From Flavobacterium sp. AED (GTDB taxonomy: Bacteria; Bacteroidota; Bacteroidia; Flavobacteriales; Flavobacteriaceae): a stretch of DNA of 64,000 nt. A program made the position numbers and the translations under genes. The notes beneath the pieces were generated by a model that saw only the letters and a list, made by a program, of their open reading frames with translations, did no database searches and had not been told where the DNA came from. Below are positions 36,478-47,503 of this stretch, in pieces. Positions within the stretch are counted from its first letter, which is position 1. Each line of letters opens with the position of its first letter. The DNA lies in assembly GCF_000812945.1 (NCBI RefSeq), contig NZ_JSYM01000001.1:1302001-1366000 (forward strand). Reading direction: 5' to 3'.

Positions 36478-37476
36478 ATGAATACAATTACAGCCGCAAT
36501 TACAGCAGTTGGAGCCTATGTGCCGGACTTTGTACTTTCAAACAAAGTGCTAGAAACAATGGTTGACACAAATGACGAGTGGATTACCTCTCGTACTGGA
36601 ATAAAAGAAAGAAGAATCCTTAAAGATGAAGACAAAGGAACTTCCTACTTAGCCATTATGGCTGCAAAAGATTTATTAGCTAAAGCAAATATTGACCCTT
36701 TAGAAATAGACTTGTTAATAATGGCAACCGCTACCCCGGATATGCCCGTAGCATCAACAGGTGTGTATGTGGCTACTGAAATAGGAGCTACAAATGCTTT
36801 TTCTTATGATTTACAAGCTGCATGTTCCAGTTTTTTATATGGAATGTCAACAGCTGCCGCTTATATTCAATCGGGTAGATATAAAAAAGTACTTTTGATT
36901 GGTGCTGATAAAATGTCCTCTATCGTAGACTATACCGATAGATCAACTTGTATTATTTTTGGAGATGGTGCCGGAGCAGTTTTATTCGAACCTAATTACG
37001 AAGGTCTTGGGTTGCAAGATGAATATTTACGAAGTGACGGTGTAGGCCGTGACTTTTTGAAAATTCCTGCCGGTGGTTCTTTAGTTCCTACTACCTTAGA
37101 AACGGTCAAAGAAAATAGGCACAATATCATTCAAGATGGTAAAACCGTTTTCAAATATGCTGTTACTAATATGGCTGATGCGAGTGAACTGATTTTGAAA
37201 AGAAATAATTTGACCAATGACGATGTAGATTGGTTAGTTCCACATCAAGCAAATAAAAGAATCATTGACGCTACTGCAAGTCGAATGAATTTAGAAGACT
37301 CAAAAGTTTTAATGAATATTGAGAAATACGGAAATACTACCTCTGCAACTTTACCTTTAGTAATAAGTGATTTTGAACATTTATTCAAAAAAGGAGATAC
37401 CATTATTTTTGCAGCTTTCGGAGGAGGATTCACTTGGGGTTCTATTTACTTAAAATGGGCATACGATAAAAAATAA
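36478..37476 (+). CDS. fabH: Beta-ketoacyl-ACP synthase III
   Basis: Starts fatty-acid elongation by condensing an acyl-CoA with malonyl-ACP. At 332 residues it has active-site Cys116 in DLQAACSSF, the His in VPHQANKRI and the Asn in EKYGNTTSAT, completing the Cys-His-Asn triad. TSRTGIKERRI is the CoA-binding N-terminal segment. In flavobacteria FabH usually accepts branched starters. accB follows after 23 bp. Confidence 0.95.
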   Translation: MNTITAAITAVGAYVPDFVLSNKVLETMVDTNDEWITSRTGIKERRILKDEDKGTSYLAIMAAKDLLAKANIDPLEIDLLIMATATPDMPVASTGVYVATEIGATNAFSYDLQAACSSFLYGMSTAAAYIQSGRYKKVLLIGADKMSSIVDYTDRSTCIIFGDGAGAVLFEPNYEGLGLQDEYLRSDGVGRDFLKIPAGGSLVPTTLETVKENRHNIIQDGKTVFKYAVTNMADASELILKRNNLTNDDVDWLVPHQANKRIIDATASRMNLEDSKVLMNIEKYGNTTSATLPLVISDFEHLFKKGDTIIFAAFGGGFTWGSIYLKWAYDKK

Positions 37477-37499
37477 ATTTAAACTAAAAATAAATAATT

Positions 37500-37979
37500 A
37501 TGGATTTAAAAGAAATTCAAAATCTAATCAAGTTTGTTGCAAATTCAGGTGTTGCAGAAGTTAAATTAGAGATGGATGATGTTAAAATCACCATTAGAAC
37601 AACTTTAGAAGGGAATGTAACTGAGACGACGTATGTTCAACAAATGCCAGCTCAAAATACACTTCAACAAGCCGTTGCGCCACAACAAATTGCTCCAGTA
37701 GCTCCAGTTGCGGAAGCTCCAGTAGTAGAAAATTCTCATTATATTACCATAAAATCTCCAATCATTGGAACTTTCTACAGAAAACCATCACCAGATAAAC
37801 CTATGTTTGTTGAAGTAGGTAAAACAATTTCTAAAGGAGATGTGCTTTGTGTAATTGAAGCAATGAAATTATTTAATGAAATTGAATCTGAAGTATCTGG
37901 TAAAATTGTAAAAATATTGGTTGACGATATGTCTCCAGTAGAATTTGACCAACCTTTATTCTTAGTAGATCCATCATAA
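37500..37979 (+). CDS. accB: Acetyl-CoA carboxylase biotin carboxyl carrier protein
   Basis: The 159-residue carrier subunit: a short N-terminal helical region, an Ala/Pro/Gln-rich linker (~47-75), and the biotinyl domain with Lys123 in IEAMKLFNEIE as the biotin site. It carries the carboxyl group from biotin carboxylase (AccC, next gene) to the AccAD transferase, which is not in this window. Confidence 0.95.
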   Translation: MDLKEIQNLIKFVANSGVAEVKLEMDDVKITIRTTLEGNVTETTYVQQMPAQNTLQQAVAPQQIAPVAPVAEAPVVENSHYITIKSPIIGTFYRKPSPDKPMFVEVGKTISKGDVLCVIEAMKLFNEIESEVSGKIVKILVDDMSPVEFDQPLFLVDPS

Positions 37980-38071
37980 GGAATTTTGAATGATGAATTT
38001 TGAATGAGAAATTATTTTTCGATCATTCAAAAAATTTAAAATTTATAATTATAATTTATAATTTCAAGAAG

Positions 38072-39418
38072 ATGTTTAAAAAAATATTAATTGCAAATAG
38101 GGGAGAAATTGCGCTTCGCGTAATTAGAACATGCAAAGAAATGGGTATAAAAACAGTAGCTGTTTATTCTACTGCCGATGCTGAAAGTCTACATGTGAAG
38201 TTTGCTGATGAAGCGGTTTGTATAGGGCCACCTCCAAGCAACTTATCCTATTTGAAAATGTCAAATATTATTGCCGCTGCCGAAATTACTAACGCAGATG
38301 CAATACATCCAGGGTATGGATTCCTTTCTGAAAATTCAAAATTTTCTAAAATTTGTCAAGAACATGGTATCAAATTCATTGGAGCATCTCCTGAAATGAT
38401 TGATAGAATGGGTGATAAAGCTTCTGCAAAAGCAACTATGATTGAAGCTGGTGTTCCTTGTGTTCCCGGTTCAGTAGGAATTTTAGAATCGTATGAACAA
38501 GCCTTGCAATTATCGAGAGATTTTGGTTATCCAGTAATGCTTAAAGCAACTGCTGGTGGTGGTGGAAAAGGAATGCGAGCTGTTTGGAAAGAAGATGAAT
38601 TGTTGAAAGCTTGGGAAGGTGCCCGTCAGGAATCTGCTGCAGCTTTTGGAAATGATGGAATGTATCTGGAAAAATTAATCGAAGAGCCTCGTCATATTGA
38701 AATTCAAGTAGTAGGGGATTCTTATGGAAAAGCGTGTCATCTTTCTGAAAGAGATTGTTCCGTTCAAAGACGTCATCAAAAATTGACCGAAGAAACTCCA
38801 TCTCCATTCATGACAGATGAACTTCGTGCTAAAATGGGTGAAGCAGCTGTAAAAGCAGCCGAATATATTAAATACGAAGGTGCTGGTACAGTAGAATTTT
38901 TGGTTGACAAACACCGTAATTTCTATTTTATGGAAATGAATACCCGTATTCAAGTTGAACACCCAATTACGGAGCAAGTTATTGATTATGACTTAATCCG
39001 TGAGCAAATTATGGTAGCTGCTGGAATACCTATTTCAGGAAAAAACTATTTGCCACAATTACATGCTATCGAATGTAGAATAAATGCAGAAGATCCTTAT
39101 AATGATTTCCGTCCATCTCCAGGAAAAATCACAACACTTCATATGCCAGGAGGACACGGTGTTCGTTTAGACACTCATGTTTACTCCGGTTATACCATTC
39201 CGCCAAATTACGATTCCATGATTGCAAAGTTGATTACAACTGCACAATCTCGTGAAGAAGCAATTAGTAAAATGAGAAGAGCGTTGGATGAATTTGTGAT
39301 TGAAGGTATAAAAACTACCATTCCATTTCACAGACAATTAATGGATGATCCAAGATACATTGCAGGAGATTATACAACTGCTTTTATGGATACTTTCAAA
39401 ATGAACGATCCAGAATAG
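38072..39418 (+). CDS. accC: Acetyl-CoA carboxylase biotin carboxylase subunit
   Basis: ATP-dependent carboxylation of biotin on AccB. The start chosen, [17 protein letters not shown] at 38072, matches the canonical AccC N-terminus and gives 448 residues. The open frame extends to 38000, but that AT-rich part encodes nothing conserved. Motifs are the ATP-grasp loop [36 protein letters not shown] and a final biotin carboxylase C domain (INAEDP). Co-transcribed with accB, 92 bp downstream. Confidence 0.96.
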   Translation: MFKKILIANRGEIALRVIRTCKEMGIKTVAVYSTADAESLHVKFADEAVCIGPPPSNLSYLKMSNIIAAAEITNADAIHPGYGFLSENSKFSKICQEHGIKFIGASPEMIDRMGDKASAKATMIEAGVPCVPGSVGILESYEQALQLSRDFGYPVMLKATAGGGGKGMRAVWKEDELLKAWEGARQESAAAFGNDGMYLEKLIEEPRHIEIQVVGDSYGKACHLSERDCSVQRRHQKLTEETPSPFMTDELRAKMGEAAVKAAEYIKYEGAGTVEFLVDKHRNFYFMEMNTRIQVEHPITEQVIDYDLIREQIMVAAGIPISGKNYLPQLHAIECRINAEDPYNDFRPSPGKITTLHMPGGHGVRLDTHVYSGYTIPPNYDSMIAKLITTAQSREEAISKMRRALDEFVIEGIKTTIPFHRQLMDDPRYIAGDYTTAFMDTFKMNDPE

Positions 39419-39432
39419 TAAAACATTCAATA

Positions 39433-39468
39433 AAAAAAAACCTCACTTTTTGTGAGGTTTTTTGTTTT
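39433..39468. terminator. Bidirectional terminator between accC and the S9 peptidase
   Basis: AACCTCAC and GTGAGGTT enclose a short T loop. There is an A run before and a T run after, so it works for both convergent genes. Confidence 0.9.
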
Positions 39469-39484
39469 ATAAACGGAATTCAAA

Positions 39485-41386
39485 TTAAAGGGTTTCTTTT
39501 AGCCATTTGAAAAATTCACCTTGCCAAATTTGAGCATTTTGAGGTTTCAGCACCCAATGGTTTTCTTCTGGAAAATATAGGAATCTACTTTTTATTCCTC
39601 GCAATTGAGCTGCTTGAAAAGCTTCTTGTCCTTGTCCTATTGGCACACGAAAATCTTTCCCGCCTTGAATGATTAAAATGGGTTTATTCCATTTCTCCAC
39701 CAGAGTCATTGGGTTGAATATAGTATACGCTTTTTGAGCAACAGCATTATCTTTTTCCCAATAAGCACCACCAAAGTCCCATTTATTAAAGAAAACCTCT
39801 TCAGTGGTCCCAAACATACTTTGAGTGTTATAAACACCATCATGAGCAATGAATGTTTTGAATCGGTTGTTGTGGATTCCAGCTAAATAAAACACTGAAT
39901 AGCCTCCGTAACTGGCACCAACGCATCCTAAACGAGTGGCATCAACATATTTTTCTTTAGCCACATCATCAATTGCCGAAAGATAATCGTTCATCACTTG
40001 TCCACCCCAGTCTTTACTGATTTGTTCGTTCCAAGCCACTCCATGACCTTGCATACCGCGACGGTTTGGTGCCACTACAATATAGCCGTTAGCCGCCATC
40101 AATTGGAAATTCCAGCGGAAGGAATACCCTTGTGTCAATGGTGCCTGTGGTCCTCCTTGACAAAATAAAAGTGTTGGATATTTTTTTGACGCATCAAAAT
40201 TAGGTGGAAGGATTACCCAAACCAGCATTTTTTTACCGTCGGTTGTGGTTACATATCTTCTTTCGGTTTTGCTTAACGCCAATGAATTATAGCTTGCTGT
40301 ATTTATATTTGATAGTTGTTTCCAAGTGTTTTTCTTCAAATGGTAAGAATAAATTTCTGCAGCATGGTTCATGTCCGTTCTCGTTACGATGATATTGTCA
40401 CCTGAAAAACCAACCAAATCATTGACGTCAAAATCGCCATTAGTGATTTGATGAACATTGATTGCAATTTTGGTAAGTCCTGGAAAATTAACTTCAAATA
40501 ATTGTTTTGTTCCGTCTATTGGTGCAACAAAGTAGATTTTTTTACCATCATTACTCCACATAAAATGATCAACTGTTCCGTCCCAGTTTGCGGTTAGGTT
40601 CATGTTCATTCCTTTGAAGCTGACAATAATATCATTTTTATCTGATTCGTAACCGTCACGCTTCATTTGTAACCAAGTCAAATTTCCTGTTGGAGAAAAT
40701 AGTGGAGCGGTATCATAACCTAGATTATCTTCGGTTCTGTTACTAGTTTTTCCAGTTTCCAAATTGTATTCGAAAACATTGGTATTGGTTGAAATAGCAT
40801 ATTCTGTACCTGCTTTTTTCTTGCTGACATATAAAATGCTTTTACTGTCTGGAGACCAGATATAATCTTCGTCACCACCAAAAGGTTTTTGTGGGCTATC
40901 AAAATTCTCTCCTTTCAGAATGTCGATTCCAACAGCGCCTTCTTTGTTTTCTTTATAAAAAACATGGTTGAATTTGCCTTCGTTCCAAGTATCCCAATGG
41001 CGATAATCTAGTCCATTGTAGATTTGAACTTCTGATTTTTCAAGAGCGGGATAAAAATCTTTCCCTAAAACCTTGTCAATTTTTACTTCTTCATTATAAA
41101 CAATATACTTTCTGTCAGGAGAAATGTTCTTGTCTTTTAAAACTTCTTTGGTATCGTTTATTTCAGTTGGATTTCCGCCACTTAAGGGTAAAGTGTAAAT
41201 TTTAGAGTTTGATTTATTTTCTTCAACAGAAGGAGTTGCTACTTTATAAACTACATTTTTTCCGTCTTTTGAAATACCTAATGGGGTTACTCTTCCTAGT
41301 TTCCAAAGTAATTCAGGGGTCATTACATTTTGTGCCATAGCATTTAGACTCATCATTATTAGTGTTGTAAACAGTATTTTCTTCAT
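39485..41386 (-). CDS. S9-family prolyl oligopeptidase/dipeptidyl peptidase
   Basis: An exported serine peptidase with a signal peptide (KKILFTTLIMMSLNAMAQ). Residues ~25-370 form the beta-propeller and the remainder the alpha/beta-hydrolase domain: Ser492 in GASYGGY, an Asp in IIQGGKDFRVP and a His in PEENHWV. The open frame extends seven codons further (41407), but Met at 41386 directly precedes the signal peptide. It is probably periplasmic, cutting dipeptides or short peptides for uptake. Confidence 0.92.
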   Translation of the reverse strand: MKKILFTTLIMMSLNAMAQNVMTPELLWKLGRVTPLGISKDGKNVVYKVATPSVEENKSNSKIYTLPLSGGNPTEINDTKEVLKDKNISPDRKYIVYNEEVKIDKVLGKDFYPALEKSEVQIYNGLDYRHWDTWNEGKFNHVFYKENKEGAVGIDILKGENFDSPQKPFGGDEDYIWSPDSKSILYVSKKKAGTEYAISTNTNVFEYNLETGKTSNRTEDNLGYDTAPLFSPTGNLTWLQMKRDGYESDKNDIIVSFKGMNMNLTANWDGTVDHFMWSNDGKKIYFVAPIDGTKQLFEVNFPGLTKIAINVHQITNGDFDVNDLVGFSGDNIIVTRTDMNHAAEIYSYHLKKNTWKQLSNINTASYNSLALSKTERRYVTTTDGKKMLVWVILPPNFDASKKYPTLLFCQGGPQAPLTQGYSFRWNFQLMAANGYIVVAPNRRGMQGHGVAWNEQISKDWGGQVMNDYLSAIDDVAKEKYVDATRLGCVGASYGGYSVFYLAGIHNNRFKTFIAHDGVYNTQSMFGTTEEVFFNKWDFGGAYWEKDNAVAQKAYTIFNPMTLVEKWNKPILIIQGGKDFRVPIGQGQEAFQAAQLRGIKSRFLYFPEENHWVLKPQNAQIWQGEFFKWLKETL

Positions 41387-41460
41387 TTTAAAAATTGATT
41401 TTTTCAAGCTATAAAAATAGCCTATTTAAGTTGATGTTTTTCGTTTTTAACACTTGCTTT

Positions 41461-41564
41461 TTAGCCCCGATAATAGAGGAAATCCTTTTATTTTTTTCTT
41501 TTAAAAAATAAAAGATTGTAACGGATAGCGGGATTAGCTCCTGAAATAAATTCAGAATAAATCC
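41461..41564 (+). repeat. Dispersed structured repeat, copy E
   Basis: AGCCCCGAT, GGAAATCC, A/T-only hairpin (CTTTTATTTTTT / AAAAAATAAAAG), AGATTGTAACGGATAGC, then TAGCTCCTGAAATAAATTCA. Box order and the tail match copies A, B and D. It lies between the divergent S9 peptidase and FAD oxidoreductase genes. Confidence 0.75.
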
Positions 41565-41598
41565 TAAAAATTATTATTTTTATAAAAAATATTTGGAT

Positions 41599-42711
41599 AT
41601 GGATTTGAGCTATTGGGAATTAAAAAACTGGTTTACTGACGTAGATTATACGATTGTGGGGAGCGGTATTGTGGGCTTGCATACTGCATTACGCTTGCGC
41701 GAAAGATTCCCTGAAAGTAAAATTCTTGTTCTGGAAAAAGGGATGTTGCCGCAAGGAGCCAGTACTAAAAATGCCGGTTTTGCCTGTTTTGGAAGCCTTT
41801 CGGAAATTATTGATGATTTAAAATCCCATTCAGAAGAGGAAGTTGTCAATCTTGTTCAGAAACGATGGAAAGGACTGCAACTATTGCGAAAAAGACTTGG
41901 TGACGACAGGATCGATTTCAAGCCTTACGGCGGTTATGAGTTGTTTTTGAATACGGATGAAAACAGTTATAGCGAATGCGTTGGGAAATTACCATTTATC
42001 AATGAAATTTTAAGACCACTTTTTAAAACCGATGTTTTTGCCAAAGAAGTCGATCGTTTTGGTTTTAGCGGCATTCAGGAATATTTGATTTTTAATCCTT
42101 TTGAAGCACAGATTGATACTGGAAATATGATGCAGGCTTTGTTGAAACAAGCGATTAATGAAAATATTTTGATTCTAAACCAACAAACGGTAACGTCGTA
42201 TTTAGATAAAGGTAATGGAGTCGAAGTAGCGCTTGGTGATTTTAATTTCACTACTAAAAAATTGTTGTTTGCTACGAATGGTTTTGCAAACGCACTTACT
42301 AATGGTGCTGTAAAACCAGCCAGAGCACAAGTTTTGATTACAGAGCCAATTAAAAATTTAGATATAAAAGGGACGTTTCATTTTGATAGAGGGTATTATT
42401 ATTTCAGGAATATTGGTAACAGAATATTGCTAGGCGGGGGTAGAAACCTTGATTTTGAGACGGAAACAACTACCGAATTTGGGCAAACAGAAATCGTGCA
42501 AAAAAAATTGGAAGAATTATTAAAAGAAGTAATTTTGCCGAATCAGGATTTCAAAATTGCACACAGTTGGAGCGGAATAATGGGCATTGGCAATAGCAAG
42601 AATCCTATCGTTTCGCAACTATCAGATAATGTATTTTGTGGTGTACGATTGGGAGGAATGGGAGTGGCAATAGGAAGTTTAATAGGAACAGAATTAGCAG
42701 AATTAGTATAA
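41599..42711 (+). CDS. FAD-dependent oxidoreductase (DAO family)
   Basis: A 370-residue flavoprotein of the D-amino-acid oxidase/glycine oxidase superfamily. It has the dinucleotide-binding motif [17 protein letters not shown] with ILVLEKG at the second strand, and [12 protein letters not shown] after it. The C-terminal FAD segment is [13 protein letters not shown]. The substrate is unknown. The ATG at 41599 is preferred over an in-frame TTG at 41593. Its stop codon shares one base with the mtgA start codon, so the two are translationally coupled. Confidence 0.85.
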   Translation: MDLSYWELKNWFTDVDYTIVGSGIVGLHTALRLRERFPESKILVLEKGMLPQGASTKNAGFACFGSLSEIIDDLKSHSEEEVVNLVQKRWKGLQLLRKRLGDDRIDFKPYGGYELFLNTDENSYSECVGKLPFINEILRPLFKTDVFAKEVDRFGFSGIQEYLIFNPFEAQIDTGNMMQALLKQAINENILILNQQTVTSYLDKGNGVEVALGDFNFTTKKLLFATNGFANALTNGAVKPARAQVLITEPIKNLDIKGTFHFDRGYYYFRNIGNRILLGGGRNLDFETETTTEFGQTEIVQKKLEELLKEVILPNQDFKIAHSWSGIMGIGNSKNPIVSQLSDNVFCGVRLGGMGVAIGSLIGTELAELV

Positions 42712-43451
42712 TGGCAACGAAAATAACACCAAAAAGATCAAAACAACCCGCAAAAAAAGAACCAACAACTTTTATGAGCAAACTAACCCGTTTTTTATTT
42801 AAAGTTTTCTTGTGGTTTCTGGGAATCTCTTTGTTTTTTGTGGTGCTTTTTAAATTTGTTCCGGTACCATTTACTCCTTTGATGGTGATTCGTGCCATTG
42901 AAAATAAAATGGCTGGGAAAGAAAATTACTTCAGTCATGACTGGGAACCTCTTGAAAATATATCAGTTAATTTACAAAAAGCGGTGATTGCCAGTGAAGA
43001 TGGAACTTTCTTGAAACACAATGGTTTCGATTTTACCGCGATGCAAAAAGCGTATAAAAGTAACGAAAGAGGACGCAGAATAAAAGGAGGAAGCACGATA
43101 TCACAACAAACCGCCAAAAATGTATTTCTTTGGCAAGGGCGTAGTTATTTAAGAAAAGGATTGGAAGCATATTTTACCGTTTTGATAGAGACTATCTGGG
43201 GGAAAAAACGCATCATGGAAGTATATTTGAATAGTATCGAAATGGGTGATGGAGTTTATGGTGCGGAAGCAGCAGCACAACACTGGTATAGAAAAGATGT
43301 TTCTAGTTTGACACCGCAACAAGCAGCAGGAATTGCTGCGATATTACCAAATCCAAGAAAATATTCGGCAACAAGTTCTTCATCTTATATCAATAATAGA
43401 AAATCTAAAATTGTCCGTATCATGCGACATGTGGGGAAACTGGAATATTAG
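42711..43451 (+). CDS. mtgA: Monofunctional biosynthetic peptidoglycan transglycosylase
   Basis: A membrane-anchored GT51 enzyme that polymerises lipid II into glycan strands. The true start at 42711 gives 246 residues, while the open frame runs further upstream into the previous gene. It has a basic cytoplasmic tail, a membrane helix at ~29-50, catalytic Glu96 in [15 protein letters not shown], then [12 protein letters not shown] and [12 protein letters not shown]. It has no penicillin-binding domain. It ends just before the left PUL-flanking repeat. Confidence 0.94.
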   Translation: MATKITPKRSKQPAKKEPTTFMSKLTRFLFKVFLWFLGISLFFVVLFKFVPVPFTPLMVIRAIENKMAGKENYFSHDWEPLENISVNLQKAVIASEDGTFLKHNGFDFTAMQKAYKSNERGRRIKGGSTISQQTAKNVFLWQGRSYLRKGLEAYFTVLIETIWGKKRIMEVYLNSIEMGDGVYGAEAAAQHWYRKDVSSLTPQQAAGIAAILPNPRKYSATSSSSYINNRKSKIVRIMRHVGKLEY

Positions 43452-43480
43452 ATTCTTTGGTTAGGAAGATAATCGCACAA

Positions 43481-43538
43481 AAACTAAAAAACCGTAAACT
43501 CTTAATTAAAAGATTTTACGGTTTTGTTTTGTAGAGAA
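43481..43538. repeat. Left copy of ~58-bp direct repeat flanking the PUL (also a bidirectional terminator)
   Basis: It begins AAACTAAAAAACCGTAAACT and ends TTTTGTAGAGAA. It matches 62004-62062 in the same orientation with three differences (one T/C, one missing T, one A/G). The inner AAACCGTAAA...TTTTACGGTTT hairpin can terminate both mtgA and the hybrid regulator gene. Its twin ends inside tRNA-Ala, so this may mark an island border. Confidence 0.85.
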
Positions 43539-43555
43539 AGTAAATGTAGGAATGC

Positions 43556-46500
43556 TTATTTATTCATAGAAATATAATCAGAAGGCGACATTTTGAAATG
43601 TTTGTGGAAATTTCTGCCAAAACTGGTTTGGGATTTGTAGCCTACTATTTCTGCAATTTCATACATTTTATAGTCTTTATTTAAAAGTAATTCGGCAGCC
43701 TTTTTTAGCCTGACTAAGTTGATTAATTCATTTGGACTCATATTTGAAATATCCTTGATTTTTCTATACAACGTAGATCTGCTCATGTTCATTATTTCGG
43801 AAAGGGATTCCACGCTTAAATTTTGATCTGCAATATTTTTTATAATTTCTTCATCTAATTTTTTCAAAAAGTTTTCATCCGTCTTATTGTGTGCCATACT
43901 TTTTATATGAGAAAGAGGAGAACTAGCATAATAGTTCATTATTTGTTTCCTGTTTTCGATTAGATTTGAAGACTGAACTTTTAAGTATTCCATAGAAAAA
44001 GGTTTGGCAACATACGAATCTGCCCCAACCTCTAATCCATCAATTTGGGATTTGAGGGAATTTTTAGCGGTTAGTAATATTACTGGAATATGGCTTGTTT
44101 CTAGATTGGTCTTGATTTTTTTGCACAGCGTAATCCCGTCCATAATGGGCATTTCTATATCACTTATTACTAATGCGATATTTTCATTGTGAATTATTTT
44201 AAGCGCGGTTTCTCCATTGTTAGCTTTTAAAACAGCGTAGGACGACAGCAATTCGTTGGTTATAAAATTCAATAAATCTTCATTATCTTCTACAACTAAA
44301 ATGGTTGTTTTTTCACTTTTTATTTCGGGTTCTATTATTTCGTTTTCATTGTTGTTAGTTTCTTTAGTCTGTTCGTCATAAAGCATAAATTCCTCTTCTT
44401 GATGCAAAGGGACAATAAACTCAAAAACATTCATTTTTGGTTCAGAAAAAATTAATTGCAAACTACCATGATGAAGTTGTGTTAGCGAATGAGCTAAAGA
44501 AAGTCCGATTCCGGTTCCAGAATTAGTATCCATATTATCAACTCTGAAAAAGGGTTCGAAGATTTTATCTTTTAAATTACTCGGGATTAATTTTCCGTCG
44601 TTTTTGACAATTAGTTCTAATTTTTTTTCATCTCTAATCAAACTCACTATGACTTTTTTTTCAGAATATTTGATGGCGTTATTGAATAGGTTACTCAATA
44701 TTTTTTTTAAGGCTTCTTTATCTACAAAAGCATAAATGTCTTTATCGCTTAATTCTAATTCAAAATCAATGTTTTTTTCTTCGATGAGTTGGCTAAATCT
44801 TAAATGCATGTTTCTAACCAATGCTGAAATATTTACTTCAACAAAAGTTAGTTTTAAACCGCCAATTTCTGTTTTTCTAAAATCTAAAAGTTCATTTACC
44901 AATTTTAATAATCTTGAGGTATTCTTTTTCATTATGGAGAGATTTTGCGGAATCTCAGGAGTTTGATATTCAAACTTTAAAAGTTTTTCTAAAGGGCTTT
45001 TGATAAGTGTTAGTGGCGTCTTGATTTCATGGGCAACATTTGTAAAAAATTCTATCTTGGCTTGATAGATTTCTTTTTCTTTTTCGTCGTTTAGATGTTT
45101 AATTTTTCTGTCATTTTTTTCTTGGCTTAAATTATTAGAATAACGAATAATCATAAACAAGCCATAACAGATTAACATAAAGTACAATAGATACGCATAA
45201 GTACTTGCCCAAAACGGCGGTAGTATTTTTATTTTGACAGCAATTTCTTTACTCCAAACGCCAAAACTATTGCGTGATTTTACTTTAAAAATATAGGAGC
45301 CAGGAGAGAGTTCCGTAAAGAAAACTTTATTGTTCCTTTCTAAATAGACCCAATCTTTATTTACATCCTCTAATTTGTACCAATATTCTGTCAGCTCAGC
45401 TCCCGTATAATTTAATGCTGCAAATTCAATATTAAAAGACGATTGATTGTGGTTTAGTTCTAGTTCGTCTACATGCGAAATGGATTTTTTTATAGGTGAG
45501 TCTTTATCATTTGTTTGTACTTCCTGATTATTTATTTGCAAACTGGTTATAAAGATTTTTGGAGCGAATTTGTTTTTACTAAAATGTTTAGGATTGAAGC
45601 TAATCATTCCATTTAAGTTGCCAAAATACATATCTCCATTAGTGTCTTTGTAAGCTGAGTTGTAGTTGAACTGATCACTTAATAAACCATTAGCGGTTGT
45701 GTAAATTTTAATACTATTGTTTTCAGGATTAAACTGTACTAATCCTTTAGAGGTTGTTATCCATAAATTTTGCTTGTCATCTTCTAAAATAGAATAGAAA
45801 ACATTGCTTGGGAATCCTTTTTTGGTATTGAATTTGGTAAAGGTTCTTGTTTTTTTGTCAAATAAATTTAAACCGTTTTCCGTGGCAATCCATAAATTTT
45901 TCTTACTGTCCTCAAATATGGAGTTGATAGAATTGTTGCTTATTCCTTTTGCATCTTTATAATTGTATCTGAAAATTTCTTTCTTCTTATTTTTAGAATT
46001 GTAAAATAATAACCCGTCTCTATAGGTTCCGGCCCAGTAATTTCCATCATTATCTTCCATAAATGAGGTATAATGCATGTTTTCAGGAAAATTCTTTAAA
46101 ACATCAAAATTGTCATTTATCGAATTGTATTTGTAAATTCCTACGGAAGTTTGTACCAGTAAATCTTTGTTTCGGGTTTTATAGAAACTAAAGATAAAAT
46201 TACTTTTAAGAGCGCCTGCTTCAGTACCCGCATTGTAATGTTTGATTACTTTTCCTGATTTGCGATCCAAAACATCTAAACCATGTTCAAATGTGCCAAT
46301 CCAAATATTTTCTTTTCGTGGCAGTAAAGCATGAATATTATAATAAGATACTGAACCTGGACTCCCATTTGGTTTATAAGAAGTAAATACCTGAGTTTTT
46401 GGATTGAATTTATTGAGTCCCGCGTCTTCAGTTCCTATCCAAAAATCCCCGTTATCATCTTTGTGAATTTCTCTGACGGCGCTTCCGCTAATCGAATTTT

Positions 46501-47503
46501 GATTGTTCTTAGGGAAATATTTTTTGAACTGGGTATATTGTTTTTGATGATAGTTGATGCCTCCAAAATAAGTCCCAATCCAAACCCCATTTTCTTTATC
46601 AATAGTAATAGAATAAGCGGCATTATCTGAAATACTAAAAGGGTCGTTAAAGTCTTTTTTTAGATTGATGTATTTTTTTGTTTGAATGTTGTAAATATAA
46701 ACACCTGATTCGCTTGCTATCCAAATCTCATTTTTTCCATTTTTTTTGAATTGCCTTACAAACAAAGGGTCTTTTGTGGCAAATGGCAGGGAAGACGTAC
46801 TTTTATTTATGCGATTATAGGAAAGAACACCATGATCTTGTGTGCCTATTAAAATGTTGTTTTTGTCTAAAGCGTAAATTACCGTTATTCTATAAGATGG
46901 ATTATTGTAATTTAATGGAACGGTTTCGAATGATAAACTTTCCTCAGAATAATGATACAACTTGTTCAAAGAAGAAACCCATATTTCTCCTTTTGCATCT
47001 CTTGTAATAGAAGTGGCTATAAAATATTTGTTTGGATTAAATGTAGTGGTCTCATTTTTTACAGTGGAATATTTATAGAGAATATTGCCTGAAATGAACC
47101 ATATATTACCATGGTTATCATGCTCAATTGCTGCGATTCTATCATTAATGGCTTCGTTTAGGATACTAAAACGATCTAGTTTTTTATCGTATTTATACAA
47201 TCCCTTATCCGTGCCTACCCAAATTATACCTTTATATTCATGTAAGGATTGAATGTAATTACTTCCTAAACTATGAATTGGGTCTGAATTGCTTCGGTAG
47301 GTCTTGAAACGGTAGCCATCAAACCTATTTAAACCATCTTTTGTGCCAAACCACATAAAGCCATCCTCATCCTGTAATGATGATAAAACAGTATTATTTG
47401 AGAGTCCTTCTTCTACTTGATAATGCTTAAAATAATACTCCTGTGCTTGCAGAGAATCTATTGTTAAAATTAAAAAAATACAAAAAAATAAGAATTTACG
47501 CAT
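43556..47503 (-). CDS. Hybrid two-component regulator of the PUL (HTCS)
   Basis: A 1315-residue one-protein signalling system that senses glycan fragments and activates PUL genes. Signal peptide (RKFLFFCIFLILTIDSLQAQ), then periplasmic two-propeller sensor of repeated WFGT/GLNRFD-type units (~28-675), a Y_Y_Y domain (~690-760), and a membrane helix (~766-787). The cytoplasmic part has HisKA His825 (FFTNVAHEIKTPL), HATPase, receiver with Asp1115 (LVISDIEMPIMDG), and a C-terminal AraC HTH (~1215-1315). The open frame reaches 47530, but the Met at 47503 fits the signal peptide. Divergent from susC. Confidence 0.95.
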   Translation of the reverse strand: MRKFLFFCIFLILTIDSLQAQEYYFKHYQVEEGLSNNTVLSSLQDEDGFMWFGTKDGLNRFDGYRFKTYRSNSDPIHSLGSNYIQSLHEYKGIIWVGTDKGLYKYDKKLDRFSILNEAINDRIAAIEHDNHGNIWFISGNILYKYSTVKNETTTFNPNKYFIATSITRDAKGEIWVSSLNKLYHYSEESLSFETVPLNYNNPSYRITVIYALDKNNILIGTQDHGVLSYNRINKSTSSLPFATKDPLFVRQFKKNGKNEIWIASESGVYIYNIQTKKYINLKKDFNDPFSISDNAAYSITIDKENGVWIGTYFGGINYHQKQYTQFKKYFPKNNQNSISGSAVREIHKDDNGDFWIGTEDAGLNKFNPKTQVFTSYKPNGSPGSVSYYNIHALLPRKENIWIGTFEHGLDVLDRKSGKVIKHYNAGTEAGALKSNFIFSFYKTRNKDLLVQTSVGIYKYNSINDNFDVLKNFPENMHYTSFMEDNDGNYWAGTYRDGLLFYNSKNKKKEIFRYNYKDAKGISNNSINSIFEDSKKNLWIATENGLNLFDKKTRTFTKFNTKKGFPSNVFYSILEDDKQNLWITTSKGLVQFNPENNSIKIYTTANGLLSDQFNYNSAYKDTNGDMYFGNLNGMISFNPKHFSKNKFAPKIFITSLQINNQEVQTNDKDSPIKKSISHVDELELNHNQSSFNIEFAALNYTGAELTEYWYKLEDVNKDWVYLERNNKVFFTELSPGSYIFKVKSRNSFGVWSKEIAVKIKILPPFWASTYAYLLYFMLICYGLFMIIRYSNNLSQEKNDRKIKHLNDEKEKEIYQAKIEFFTNVAHEIKTPLTLIKSPLEKLLKFEYQTPEIPQNLSIMKKNTSRLLKLVNELLDFRKTEIGGLKLTFVEVNISALVRNMHLRFSQLIEEKNIDFELELSDKDIYAFVDKEALKKILSNLFNNAIKYSEKKVIVSLIRDEKKLELIVKNDGKLIPSNLKDKIFEPFFRVDNMDTNSGTGIGLSLAHSLTQLHHGSLQLIFSEPKMNVFEFIVPLHQEEEFMLYDEQTKETNNNENEIIEPEIKSEKTTILVVEDNEDLLNFITNELLSSYAVLKANNGETALKIIHNENIALVISDIEMPIMDGITLCKKIKTNLETSHIPVILLTAKNSLKSQIDGLEVGADSYVAKPFSMEYLKVQSSNLIENRKQIMNYYASSPLSHIKSMAHNKTDENFLKKLDEEIIKNIADQNLSVESLSEIMNMSRSTLYRKIKDISNMSPNELINLVRLKKAAELLLNKDYKMYEIAEIVGYKSQTSFGRNFHKHFKMSPSDYISMNK

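Noticed and set aside
38000..38071. Longer N-terminus for accC
   Set aside because: The extra residues are AT-rich and unlike AccC. The canonical start [12 protein letters not shown] is at 38072.
42636..42710. Longer N-terminus for mtgA
   Set aside because: It overlaps the end of the FAD oxidoreductase gene. The coupled ATG at 42711 fits the family.
42605..42898. Minus-strand open frame over mtgA
   Set aside because: It is a shadow of the hydrophobic and basic N-terminal region of mtgA.
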